Positions 9,216 through 18,753 of a DNA stretch of 38,780 bases are shown one piece after another. The translations under genes were made by a program, and so were the position numbers. Under the pieces are notes generated by a model, which was given only the letters and a program-made list of their open reading frames with translations, ran no database searches and was not told where the DNA came from. The DNA lies in the NCBI GenBank assembly GCA_937925645.1, contig CALAMB010000205.1:1-38780 (forward strand), given 5' to 3'. The stretch is from an uncultured Acidobacteriota bacterium. GTDB lineage: Bacteria; Acidobacteriota; JAAYUB01. The first letter of the stretch is position 1. Each line of letters opens with the position of its first letter.

Positions 9216-9245
9216 AAGGTAGAATACTATCTTCACGGTAGAATA
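9216..9245. promoter_or_regulatory. Repeat-rich control region between the divergent cytochrome genes
   Basis: An imperfect inverted repeat, AAGGTAG (9216-9222), AATA, CTATCTT (9227-9233), overlaps a direct repeat of GGTAGAATA at 9218-9226 and 9237-9245, 19 bp apart. TAGAAT at 9220-9225 could be a -10 box with a weak TTGGGG at 9195-9200, but the 19-bp spacer is long. A regulator binding here would sit over the likely start of the CbcL-like transcript. Confidence 0.4.
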
Positions 9246-9272
9246 TAGAACGCCGGTCGAAAGGTGCGCGCT

Positions 9273-11192
9273 ATGAAATCCATTCGGATACTGCTGGTGG
9301 CGGCTGTTTTGGTTCCGGGAATCGGCTTGGCCCGGGCGGACACCGAGACGTGCCTCCAGTGCCACGACACCGTGGACCCGAAGCGGTACGAGGCCTCCGT
9401 CCACGGCCAGGCAGGCATGGCGTGCGTGGACTGTCACACCAGCCTGCAGGGCGTCACCGAATTTCCCCACGCGGAGAAGCTGCGGCCGGCGGACTGCGCG
9501 TCCTGCCACGAGGATGTGACGACCGACTACGCGCGGAGCATCCACGCCCAGACCTCGGCGCTGGGAGAGGGGGCGGCGCCCACCTGCGCCAGCTGCCACG
9601 GCGTGCACGACATGCTGCCGGCCAGTGACCCCGAATCACCCACCCACAAGTCCAACGAATCGCAACTGTGCGGAAAATGCCACGGCATGAACGGCTTGAA
9701 GGATCGGGAGGTCCTGCTGCCCTACGTCTTCGAGAGCTACTCCCGCAGCGCGCACGCCAGGCGCATCGGCCAGGGGAACCTGCAGGCGGCCTCCTGCGCC
9801 GACTGCCACGGCACCCACGACCTGCGCGGTTCCGCCGACACCGAGAGCAGCATCCATCGGTGGCGGATCCCGGAGACCTGCGGCAAGTGCCATCCGAAGG
9901 TCAATGACGAGTATCTGGCGGGGATCCACGGCAAGGCGTTCAAGCTGGGCATCTCGGATTCGCCCACGTGTACCAACTGCCACGGCGAGCACGAGATCCT
10001 GGGGCGCGACGCGGCGGATTCAGCCACCTTCAACCGGCAGATCAGCTTCCAGCTCTGCCTCGATTGCCACACCAGCCCGAAGGTGCTGCGCAAGTACGGC
10101 ACGCGGATGGGCGCCGCCGCCGAGTTTGTGGATTCATACCACGGCCTGAGCCTCAAGCTCAACAGCCCGCGCGCGGCCACCTGCGTCAGTTGCCACGAAT
10201 CCCACATGATCCGGCCCAAACGGGATCCGGCCTCCACGGTGGCGGCAGGCAACGTGACCGCCACCTGCGCCCGCTGCCATCCCGGCGCCACGCCGGAGTT
10301 CGCCCGCAGCTACACTCACGCCACGGCCAACCTGGAAGAGAACCAGCTGGCCGGTTTCTTCCAGACCTTCTACGTCCTGATGATCCTCGCGGTCATCGGC
10401 AGCATGGTGGTCCATAACCTGCTGATCCTCTACTATTTCTTCCGCCGCAAGCACCATCACGAAAGCCGGGCGCCTCGCCTGACCCGGTTCCACGCGCAGG
10501 AGATCTGGATGCACATCCTGCTCACCATCACCTTCATCGGGCTGGTGGTGACCGGCTTCGCGCTCAAGTTCTCCGACAGCTTCTTCTTCGAGTGGCTGCG
10601 GGCGCTGGGCATGACCGAACCGGTGCGCTCGGTGCTGCACCGCGTCTTCGCCGTGGGCCTGCTCGCCACCGGCGCCTGGCATCTGGCGTACCTGGCTTTC
10701 AGCGTCAAGGGCCGCGCCCAGTTGAAGGCGCTCTGGTTCATGTGGGAGGACATCCGCCTGGTTGCCGTCAACCTCCGGTACCACCTCGGCCTGTCGAAGG
10801 AGCGGCCGCTCTTCCGGCGGTACGATTACTCCGAAAAAGCCGAGTACTGGGCATTGGTCTGGGGGACGGCGGTCATGGCCGTGACGGGCTTCGTCCTGTG
10901 GTTCCCCGTGGCGGCCACCCGGATCTTTCCCTTCTGGATCATCCGGGTCAGCGAGGTGATCCACTACTACGAAGCCATCCTGGCCACCCTGGCGATCCTG
11001 GTCTGGCACTTCTTCTTCGTCATCATGCATCCGGAGGAATACCCGATGAACCTGAGCTGGCTCCACGGCAAGATCACCGTGGAGCTGGCCGAGGAGAAGT
11101 ACCCCCTCTGGGCGCGGGAGGAACTGGACCGGACCGGGGCCGCGCAGGCGACGCCGGAGCCGGCCGCGGCCGAGGATCAGCCGGCGAAATGA
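9273..11192 (+). CDS. Undecaheme cytochrome c fused to cytochrome b domain, CbcL-like
   Basis: 639 residues. A signal peptide ends near ARA (residue 22). Eleven CxxCH sites follow, with first cysteines at 27, 51, 75, 105, 133, 175, 203, 233, 262, 304 and 332. A transmembrane helix near 365-390 leads into a di-heme b domain with several more helices and candidate ligand histidines in FHAQEIWMH, VLHRVF, AWHLAY, VIHYYEA and VWHFFF. This c-then-b architecture is that of Geobacter CbcL, an inner-membrane menaquinol oxidase used with low-potential acceptors; CbcL has nine c hemes. ATG 9273 is preferred over GTG 9264 because AAAGG lies 8 bp before it. The c part faces the periplasm. Likely partner: the divergent ImcH-like gene. 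Confidence 0.88.
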   Translation: MKSIRILLVAAVLVPGIGLARADTETCLQCHDTVDPKRYEASVHGQAGMACVDCHTSLQGVTEFPHAEKLRPADCASCHEDVTTDYARSIHAQTSALGEGAAPTCASCHGVHDMLPASDPESPTHKSNESQLCGKCHGMNGLKDREVLLPYVFESYSRSAHARRIGQGNLQAASCADCHGTHDLRGSADTESSIHRWRIPETCGKCHPKVNDEYLAGIHGKAFKLGISDSPTCTNCHGEHEILGRDAADSATFNRQISFQLCLDCHTSPKVLRKYGTRMGAAAEFVDSYHGLSLKLNSPRAATCVSCHESHMIRPKRDPASTVAAGNVTATCARCHPGATPEFARSYTHATANLEENQLAGFFQTFYVLMILAVIGSMVVHNLLILYYFFRRKHHHESRAPRLTRFHAQEIWMHILLTITFIGLVVTGFALKFSDSFFFEWLRALGMTEPVRSVLHRVFAVGLLATGAWHLAYLAFSVKGRAQLKALWFMWEDIRLVAVNLRYHLGLSKERPLFRRYDYSEKAEYWALVWGTAVMAVTGFVLWFPVAATRIFPFWIIRVSEVIHYYEAILATLAILVWHFFFVIMHPEEYPMNLSWLHGKITVELAEEKYPLWAREELDRTGAAQATPEPAAAEDQPAK

Positions 11193-11210
11193 TTTCGTGC
11201 AACATTCCGG

Positions 11211-11239
11211 TTGACAAGCGCCCGGCGGCTGGCTATAAT
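11211..11239 (+). promoter_or_regulatory. Perfect consensus sigma70 promoter of rplU-rpmA
   Basis: TTGACA (11211-11216), 17-bp spacer, TATAAT (11234-11239): both boxes match consensus at all twelve positions, as expected for a strongly expressed ribosomal-protein operon. Confidence 0.9.
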
Positions 11240-11258
11240 CCACCGCTCGAAAATCGAT

Positions 11259-11271
11259 GGAGGTATCCTCC
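11259..11271 (+). promoter_or_regulatory. Hairpin that contains the rplU ribosome-binding site
   Basis: GGAGG (11259-11263), TAT, CCTCC (11267-11271) form a perfect 5-bp GC-rich stem with a 3-nt loop. The left arm is the Shine-Dalgarno sequence for GTG 11273-11275, so folding would hide it. Confidence 0.55.
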
Positions 11272-11272
11272 C

Positions 11273-11593
11273 GTGTTTGCGATCATTCGTTCCGGCGGCA
11301 AGCAGTACAAGGCGGCAGAAGGACAGGTGGTTCGGGTGGAGTTGCTCGACGTCCCCGTGGGCGAGAGCGTGACCATCGACGACGTCCTGTTGCTCGATAC
11401 CGACGACGCGGTCCTGGTGGGCACGCCCATCATCCAGCACGCCGCCGTTCAGGCGACCGTGATGGAGCACGGCCAGGCGGACAAGGTGCTGGTCTTCAAG
11501 AAGAAGATCCGCAAGCAGTACAAGCGCCTCAACGGCCACCGCCAGCCGTACACCGCGCTGAAGATCGACAAAATTTCCATGAAGACGGAGTGA
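11273..11593 (+). CDS. rplU: Large ribosomal subunit protein bL21
   Basis: 106 residues beginning FAIIRSGGKQYKAAEGQ after a GTG start, the standard N-terminus of bL21, and ending with the RNA-binding FKKKIRKQYKRLNGHRQPYT segment. Length is normal. The frame is open further upstream, but GTG 11273 is the only start consistent with the family and with GGAGG 9 bp before it. The protein binds 23S rRNA during 50S assembly. It is followed 6 bp later by rpmA, and both are driven by the consensus promoter at 11211. Translation may be modulated by the hairpin over its ribosome-binding site. Confidence 0.97.
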   Translation: MFAIIRSGGKQYKAAEGQVVRVELLDVPVGESVTIDDVLLLDTDDAVLVGTPIIQHAAVQATVMEHGQADKVLVFKKKIRKQYKRLNGHRQPYTALKIDKISMKTE

Positions 11594-11599
11594 GACGCC

Positions 11600-11860
11600 A
11601 TGGCACATAAAAAAGGTGTGGGCAGCTCCAGAAACGGACGCGACAGCCATTCGCAGCGGCTGGGCATCAAGCGCTTCTCCGGCGAGCTGGTTTCCGGCGG
11701 CAGCATCCTGGTCCGGCAGCGGGGCACTCCGCTCAAGCCGGGGCTCAACGTCGGTCGCGGCAAGGACGACACCCTGTACGCCAAGGTGACCGGGATCGTG
11801 GCGTTCCGCGATCGCGGCAGCCGCGGGAAATTCGTCAGCATCGTTCCGCCGGCCGAGTAA
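11600..11860 (+). CDS. rpmA: Large ribosomal subunit protein bL27
   Basis: 86 residues starting [16 protein letters not shown], the classical bL27 N-terminal tail that reaches the peptidyl-transferase centre, followed by LGIKRFSGE and ILVRQRGT. Length is normal. There is no N-terminal cleavable extension such as Firmicutes carry; the protein begins directly with MAHKKG. It is the second gene of the rplU-rpmA operon and is followed by a strong intrinsic terminator at 11895-11929. Confidence 0.98.
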   Translation: MAHKKGVGSSRNGRDSHSQRLGIKRFSGELVSGGSILVRQRGTPLKPGLNVGRGKDDTLYAKVTGIVAFRDRGSRGKFVSIVPPAE

Positions 11861-11894
11861 ATCCGTTTCCTTTCCTCCGACATCGGGATAGAAT

Positions 11895-13607
<1,713 letters not shown>

Positions 13608-13608
<1 letters not shown>

Positions 13609-13952
13609 TGAAAGAGACACTCGCCACCATCCACGACATCCTGGACAGCAAGAAAGCCATTGATGTCCGGATCATCGACATCTCCAGAATTTCCAATTTC
13701 ACCAATTATTTCATCATCTGCTCGGGCGCCAACGAGAAGCACATCCAGACGCTGGCCGACGAACTGCAGAAAAAGCTGGGGGAGCAGGGGATCGAGACCG
13801 CCCACGTCGAAGGCTACCAGAACGCCGAGTGGGTGCTCCTCGATTACTTCGATTTCATCATCCACATCTTCTCGATCGAGACCCGGGAGTACTACGAACT
13901 CGAACGGCTCTGGGCGGACGGCAAGGCCGTGGACGTCCGCGCGCTGCACTGA
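13608..13952 (+). CDS. rsfS: Ribosome silencing factor RsfS
   Basis: 114 residues with the family segments DVRIIDISRISNFTNYFIICSG, VEGYQNAEWVLLDYFDFIIHIF and a C-terminal YYELERLW. RsfS binds bL14 and blocks subunit joining when nutrients are short. The ATG shares its first base with the last base of the nadD TAA stop (TAATG), with AGGAGG-like GGAGGA just upstream. Length is normal. Confidence 0.97.
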
Positions 13953-13964
13953 CGAGGAGGCGCC

Positions 13965-14915
13965 ATGCCCCCGCCCGAACCCGCGGGCGTGATTCCGCCG
14001 GAACTGGTCGCCGAGATGCACCTCGGGACCGGACCGCTCCGGCCGGCGTTTGACACCCTCCGCCGCATTGCCGCCGCCGACACCAACTGCCTCATCTGGG
14101 GGGAGAGCGGCACCGGCAAAAACCTGTTCGCCTGCCTGTCCCACCGCCTGGGTCCCCGCCGCGATGGTCCATACGTCGAGATCGGCTGCGCCTCGCTGCC
14201 GGACTCGCTCATCGAGACCGAGCTGTTCGGCTACGTGCGCGGCGCCTTCACCGGCGCCGCCGATGACCACGGCGGCTGGCTGCTCCAGGCCAACGGCGGC
14301 ACGCTGGTGTTCGACGAGCTGGATTCCCTGTCGCCCGCGGCGCAGGCCAAGCTCCTCCGCGTGGTGGAGCAGGGGCGCTTCACGCCCATGGGCGGACGCG
14401 CCGAGATCGCCCTCGACACCCGTTTCATCGGGCTGACCCAGGGCGAACCGATCGAACTGGTGCGCCGGGGCGTGTTGCGGCAGGAACTTTACTACCGGCT
14501 GGCTCTGTTCACGCTGGGGCTGCCGCCGCTGCGCAGCAACCCCGCCGGTTTTCCCGAGTGGCTGGCCTTCTGCGTCCGCGCCGAGGCGCGCCGCGCGCGA
14601 GCGCGCGAACCGGTGCTGGCGCCTGATTTCGTCCGGCAGCTCGCCCGCCATCCGTTCCCCGGCAACGTGCGGGAGCTGCAGAACCTGGTGCGGCGCTGGG
14701 TGCTGCTATATCCCGGCGAGGCGGTGCCGCGGTCCGAGCTGCCGGTCCCGCCGGGGGCGGCGGCGGCGCCCCCGCTCCGGTCGCTGGCCGAGGTGGAACG
14801 AGACCACATCGTGGAGGTGTTGCGGGCCACCGGCAACCGCAAGGGGGAGGCGGCGAAAGTCCTGGGTATCCATCGCAAGACGCTGCTGGAAAAACGCCGT
14901 CTCTACGGCATCTGA
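13965..14915 (+). CDS. Sigma54-dependent transcriptional activator without a sensor domain
   Basis: 316 residues. The AAA+ core starts almost at the N-terminus: Walker A GESGTGK (46-52), the sigma54-contact loop GAFTGA (93-98), Walker B as GGTLVFDELD (111-120, with VFDEL instead of the more usual FLDEI). A Fis-type helix-turn-helix follows at the end (VLRATGNRKGEAAKVLGIHRKTLLEKRRLYG). There is no receiver, PAS or GAF domain, so it is either constitutive or controlled by a separate protein. The arginine-finger region is divergent. It follows rsfS by 12 bp. Its targets are unknown; the Hdr/Mvh operon starts 277 bp downstream. Confidence 0.9.
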   Translation: MPPPEPAGVIPPELVAEMHLGTGPLRPAFDTLRRIAAADTNCLIWGESGTGKNLFACLSHRLGPRRDGPYVEIGCASLPDSLIETELFGYVRGAFTGAADDHGGWLLQANGGTLVFDELDSLSPAAQAKLLRVVEQGRFTPMGGRAEIALDTRFIGLTQGEPIELVRRGVLRQELYYRLALFTLGLPPLRSNPAGFPEWLAFCVRAEARRARAREPVLAPDFVRQLARHPFPGNVRELQNLVRRWVLLYPGEAVPRSELPVPPGAAAAPPLRSLAEVERDHIVEVLRATGNRKGEAAKVLGIHRKTLLEKRRLYGI

Positions 14916-14916
14916 A

Positions 14917-14965
14917 AAGCGGCCTGCGAACCGCCGCTTCCCCGTGGCCGAAGGGGCGCCCCTTC
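14917..14965. promoter_or_regulatory. Two inverted repeats between the sigma54 activator and hdrA
   Basis: AAGCGGC (14917-14923) pairs with GCCGCTT (14933-14939) around a 9-nt loop. Just beyond lies a perfect 16-bp palindrome, GAAGGGGCGCCCCTTC (14950-14965). Neither is followed by a T tract, so they may be weak terminators or protein-binding sites. The rest of the 277-bp gap before hdrA is AT-richer and holds the promoter. Confidence 0.4.
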
Positions 14966-15048
14966 TCGACCGAATCACTTCATCGATCCAATCATGTTGA
15001 ATTTTTGGCCGATTGACGGCTGCGGTATGTATTTCTTTCACGTTTAGC

Positions 15049-15077
15049 TTGCATTTGTTTTGTCCGCTTTTTATACT
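15049..15077 (+). promoter_or_regulatory. Promoter of the Hdr/Mvh/Qmo-like operon
   Basis: TTGCAT (15049-15054), 17-bp spacer, TATACT (15072-15077). The resulting leader of about 110 nt contains the palindrome CTCCCGGGAG (15116-15125) and a second CCCGGG at 15144-15149, which could pair alternatively. Confidence 0.65.
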
Positions 15078-15192
15078 GGGTGAAATTTTTGTTCTTAATA
15101 CGAGCACGACCTGTTCTCCCGGGAGGAGAAGGGTTATTTGTTACCCGGGAATGGAAACTACGCGCGCCGGTCGAACCGGGCAGGAGGGACGT

Positions 15193-17247
15193 ATGACGGC
15201 TGACCGACACCCGCACCGCCCCCAGTCTCCCCCCGCTGAAGCCATCCGCATCGGTGTCTTCATCTGCCACTGCGGCGGCAACATCTCCGACGTGGTGGAT
15301 GTCCGCCGGGTCGCCGAGGAGGTGGGCCGGCTTCCCGACGTGGTCCTGTCCACGACGCACATGTTCATGTGCTCGGATCCCGGCCAGATGCTCATCGAGG
15401 AGAAGATCCGCGAGCTGGGCCTGAACCGCGTCATCGTCGCGGCCTGCTCCCCCACGCTCCACCAACTGACCTTCCGCCGGACGCTGGGCCGGGCCGGGCT
15501 GAACCAGTACCTCTTCGAGCATGTGAACATCCGCGAGCAGGTGTCGTGGGTGGTGGAGGACAAGGCGGCGGCCACCCTCAAGGCCACCCGCCTCGTCCGG
15601 GCGGCGGTGGGCCGGATCCGCCACCTGCAGCCGCTCGCCAAGCGCCGGATCATGATCCACCCGTCCGCCCTGGTCATCGGCGGCGGCGTGGCCGGCCTCG
15701 TCGCGACCCGCGACTTGGCCAAACGCGGCATGCGGGTGACGCTGGTGGAGAACACCCCCTTCCTCGGCGGACGCATGGCCCAGCTCTACACGCTCTTCCC
15801 CTCCAACGAGGACGCCAAGGAGCTGTTGGGCAAGCTGATCGCCGAAGTGGTGCATCACCCCCTCGTCACCGTCCACACCAGCGCCCAGGTGATGTCCAGC
15901 TCCGGCATCGTGGGTGATTTCCGGACCAAGCTCCGGATCTCGCCGCGGGGGGTGGACAAGCGCCTGACCCAGGTGGGCATCGCCATGGCGGCGTGCCCCG
16001 AGGAGACCATCTCCGAATACAACTTCGGACTGACCCGCCGCAAGGCCATCTACATGCCCTATCCCGGTTGCTGGCCGCAGATGCCGGCCATCGACTGGCG
16101 GTCCTGCACCAAGTGCGGCAAGTGCCAGGCCGTGGTGGGCGGGAAGGGGATCGACCTGGCGCAGGAGCCGAAGGAGATCGAGATCCACTCCGGCGTGATC
16201 GTGCTGGCCACCGGCTACGATCCGTACGAGCCGATGTTCGGCGAATACGGCTCCGGAATTTTCCCCGAAGTGATCACCCTGCAGCAGCTCATCCGCATCC
16301 TGGACCCCGAGGGACCCACCGCCGGCCAGTTTGTGGTGAACGGCCGGCCGGTCCAGTCGATGGCGTTCATCCATTGCGCCGGGGCGCGCCAGTACGAGGG
16401 AATCAACATGCCCCAGCCCTCCGGCAAGGTGAACGACTATTGCGCCCGGACCTGCTGCACCGCCGCCCTGCACCAGGCCAACGAGATCAAGGAGCGATTC
16501 CCCGGCATCGAGATCTACGACATCTACCAGGACATTCGCACCTACGGGCGCGGGCATGAGAATTACTACGAGCGCGCCTCCGAGCGGGGCGTGATCTTCA
16601 TCCGCTTCGATCCAATGCGGCTGCCCAAGGTCCGCCATGATCCCCGCGGCGAAAAACCGGTGGTGATCATGGTTCAGGACATGCTGACCAACCGGATGGA
16701 TGTCGAGGTCCCCGTCGACGTGGTCGTCCTGGCCACCGGGGTGATGCCCCACGACATCTCCGAGCTGGTGGACATGTACAAGTGCGCGGTGGGCTACGAC
16801 AGCTTCCTGCTCGAGGTGCATCCGAAGCTGCGACCGGTGGAGTTGGCCGTTTCGGGCGTGTTCCTGGCCGGCTCCTGCCAGGGGCCCATGGACATCACCG
16901 AATGCAGCGCCGCGGCTGCCGCCGCCGCGTCCAAGGCGGCGGCGCTCATCGCCCAGGGCCAGGTGGAGATGGACCCCTTCATCGCCCGCGTGAACGAAGA
17001 CCTCTGCTCCGGCTGCCAGACCTGCCTGACCGTGTGCCCCTACGAGGCCATCACCCGCGATCCGCGCAAAGGCGTGGCCGTCATCAACGAGGCGCTCTGC
17101 ACCGGCTGCGGCACTTGCGCCGCCACCTGTCCCAGCAACGCCATCCAGCAGTTCGGCTTCACCGACACGCAGGTCATGGCCGAGGTGGAAATGCTGCTGG
17201 CCGACATGATGCCGGAACCCCTTCCAACAGGAGGCTCCCATGAGTGA
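15193..17247 (+). CDS. hdrA: HdrA-like flavoprotein 1 (QmoB-like, long form)
   Basis: 684 residues. The N-terminal HdrA domain (IGVFICHCGGNIS, residues 20-32) precedes an FAD Rossmann motif (VIGGGVAGL, near 161-169). Two internal ferredoxin inserts are degenerate: the first keeps only a lone Cys in AACPEE, the second has CTKCGKC without a fourth Cys. The C-terminus has two intact [4Fe-4S] motifs, CSGCQTCLTVCP and CTGCGTCAATCP (about 605-648). HdrA proteins route electrons between hydrogenase, ferredoxin and partner reductases and can bifurcate them at FAD. ATG 15193 is chosen because AGGAGG is 5 bp upstream; an in-frame ATG at 15151 has no good site. First gene of the operon; it overlaps mvhD by 8 bp. 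Confidence 0.92.
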   Translation: MTADRHPHRPQSPPAEAIRIGVFICHCGGNISDVVDVRRVAEEVGRLPDVVLSTTHMFMCSDPGQMLIEEKIRELGLNRVIVAACSPTLHQLTFRRTLGRAGLNQYLFEHVNIREQVSWVVEDKAAATLKATRLVRAAVGRIRHLQPLAKRRIMIHPSALVIGGGVAGLVATRDLAKRGMRVTLVENTPFLGGRMAQLYTLFPSNEDAKELLGKLIAEVVHHPLVTVHTSAQVMSSSGIVGDFRTKLRISPRGVDKRLTQVGIAMAACPEETISEYNFGLTRRKAIYMPYPGCWPQMPAIDWRSCTKCGKCQAVVGGKGIDLAQEPKEIEIHSGVIVLATGYDPYEPMFGEYGSGIFPEVITLQQLIRILDPEGPTAGQFVVNGRPVQSMAFIHCAGARQYEGINMPQPSGKVNDYCARTCCTAALHQANEIKERFPGIEIYDIYQDIRTYGRGHENYYERASERGVIFIRFDPMRLPKVRHDPRGEKPVVIMVQDMLTNRMDVEVPVDVVVLATGVMPHDISELVDMYKCAVGYDSFLLEVHPKLRPVELAVSGVFLAGSCQGPMDITECSAAAAAAASKAAALIAQGQVEMDPFIARVNEDLCSGCQTCLTVCPYEAITRDPRKGVAVINEALCTGCGTCAATCPSNAIQQFGFTDTQVMAEVEMLLADMMPEPLPTGGSHE

Positions 17248-17752
17248 ACCGGCGAACACCGCACCTACCGATCCCCGCCCGGCGGCCGGCCCGGATTGGC
17301 AGCCGCGCATCATCGGCTTCCTGTGCTACTGGTGCTCCTATACCGGGGCCGACATGGCCGGCACCGCCCGGATGAAGTACCCGCCCAACGTGGACATCAT
17401 CCGGGTCATGTGCTCCGGCCGGATCGACCCGGAACTGGTCACCACCGCCTTCGCCCGCGGCGCCGACGGCGTGCTGGTCTGCGGCTGCCACATCGGCGAC
17501 TGCCACTACATCACCGGCAACCACAAGACCATGGCCCGCATGCCGCTCCTGAAGCGGATCCTGCTGGACATGGGCATCGAGCCGGAGCGGTTCCGGCACG
17601 AATGGGTCAGCGCGGCCGAGGGCGAAAAGTTCTCCAAGCTGGTCGCGGAACTCACCGAGCAGGTCCGCCGGCTCGGCCCCCTCGACTGGCCCGGCCTGAT
17701 GCGGGCCCGCGGCGTCGGGCACGGCATGGATCTCAAGGCGTGGGGAGAGTGA
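17240..17752 (+). CDS. mvhD: MvhD-type iron-sulfur electron-transfer subunit
   Basis: 170 residues containing the MvhD/FrhD-type segments GFLCYWCSYTGADMAG, IRVMCSGRIDP and GVLVCGCHIGDCHY, whose cysteines bind a [2Fe-2S] cluster in methanogen MvhD. This subunit carries electrons between the [NiFe] hydrogenase and HdrA. In sulfate reducers an equivalent domain is fused to QmoB; here it is a separate gene that overlaps hdrA by 8 bp. An N-terminal proline-rich stretch of about 20 residues precedes the domain. It is followed 1 bp later by mvhG. Confidence 0.93.
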   Translation: MSEPANTAPTDPRPAAGPDWQPRIIGFLCYWCSYTGADMAGTARMKYPPNVDIIRVMCSGRIDPELVTTAFARGADGVLVCGCHIGDCHYITGNHKTMARMPLLKRILLDMGIEPERFRHEWVSAAEGEKFSKLVAELTEQVRRLGPLDWPGLMRARGVGHGMDLKAWGE

Positions 17753-17753
17753 C

Positions 17754-18743
17754 ATGAGCACCAACCCGAACAACGCGGCTCCGGTCGCGAAACTGAAGAT
17801 CGCGAAATACTGGGCCGCCAGTTGCGGCGGCTGCGATATTTCGCTGCTGGAAATCGGGCCCAACCTGCTGGAGCTGATCAAAATCGCCGACGTGGTCTTC
17901 TGGCCCTGCGCCGCCGACTTCAAGTATGAGGATGTCCGCAATTATCCGGACGGGTACATCGATCTCTGCTTTTACAACGGCGGCATCCGCAACTCGGAGC
18001 AGGAGGAAGTGGCCCGGCTGCTGCGGCGGAAGAGCAAGTCCCTCATCGCCTACGGCCAGTGCGCCGTGGACGGAGGGATTCCGGCCCTGGCCAACCTGAA
18101 GACGGTCAAGGGCATCTTCAACGCCAGCTACCACGACAATCCGTCCATCGACAACCCGGCGGGCGTGGAGCCCCAGCCGGTCACGCCGTCCGAGTACGGC
18201 GATTTGGAGATCCCCCGGTTCTACCCCCAGGTGCTGCGCCTCAAGGACGTGGTCCCCGTAGACTACGAAATCCCCGGTTGTCCGCCGCAGTCCGACCGGG
18301 TCTGGGAGGCCATCCTGGCGCTGGCGGGCGGCCAGGTGCCGCTGCAGAACCGGAACGTCAAGGTGGCTTGCTACGACAAAGCCGTCTGCGACGAGTGCAA
18401 ACTGGAAAAGCGGAATGTCCGGATCAAGGAATTCAAGCGGGTGCACACCTCCATCCCGGAGCCGGGCTGGTGCCTGCTGGAGCAGGGCTATCTGTGCGTC
18501 GGGCCGGCCACTCGCAGCGGCTGCGGCGCGCTCTGCCCCGCGGCCGGCATGCCGTGTGAGGGGTGCTACGGCCCCGCCGGCGACGTGGTGGACCAGGGCA
18601 CGGCCATGGTCAGCGCCATCGCCTCGATGCTGGACGCCCGGACCGAGGAGCAGGCCCAGGAGCTGATCGACCAGATCGCCGACCCGACGGGCACCTTCTA
18701 CCGGTTCACCCTGGCGTCCAGCCACCTGAAGGCCCGCAAGTGA
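17754..18743 (+). CDS. mvhG: [NiFe] hydrogenase small subunit, group 3 (MvhG-like)
   Basis: 329 residues. The proximal-cluster motif WAASCGGCDIS (C24, C27) starts the protein with no twin-arginine signal, so the enzyme is cytoplasmic. Further cysteines occur in YGQCAVDGG and PGCPPQ. A C-terminal iron-sulfur part carries ACYDKAVCDECKLE, GYLCVGPATRSGCGALCP and MPCEGCYGP, which should hold the medial and distal clusters that lead to MvhD. This pattern fits F420-non-reducing (Mvh-type) hydrogenases. It lies between mvhD and mvhA with gaps of 1 and 10 bp. Confidence 0.94.
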   Translation: MSTNPNNAAPVAKLKIAKYWAASCGGCDISLLEIGPNLLELIKIADVVFWPCAADFKYEDVRNYPDGYIDLCFYNGGIRNSEQEEVARLLRRKSKSLIAYGQCAVDGGIPALANLKTVKGIFNASYHDNPSIDNPAGVEPQPVTPSEYGDLEIPRFYPQVLRLKDVVPVDYEIPGCPPQSDRVWEAILALAGGQVPLQNRNVKVACYDKAVCDECKLEKRNVRIKEFKRVHTSIPEPGWCLLEQGYLCVGPATRSGCGALCPAAGMPCEGCYGPAGDVVDQGTAMVSAIASMLDARTEEQAQELIDQIADPTGTFYRFTLASSHLKARK

Positions 18744-18753
18744 GGAGGCAGCC

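Noticed and set aside
15006..15020. Sigma54 -24/-12 site before hdrA
   Set aside because: GG and GC are at the right 12-bp distance (TGGCCGATTGACGGC), but the flanking bases do not match TGGCAC and TTGC, and a better sigma70 promoter lies at 15049-15077.
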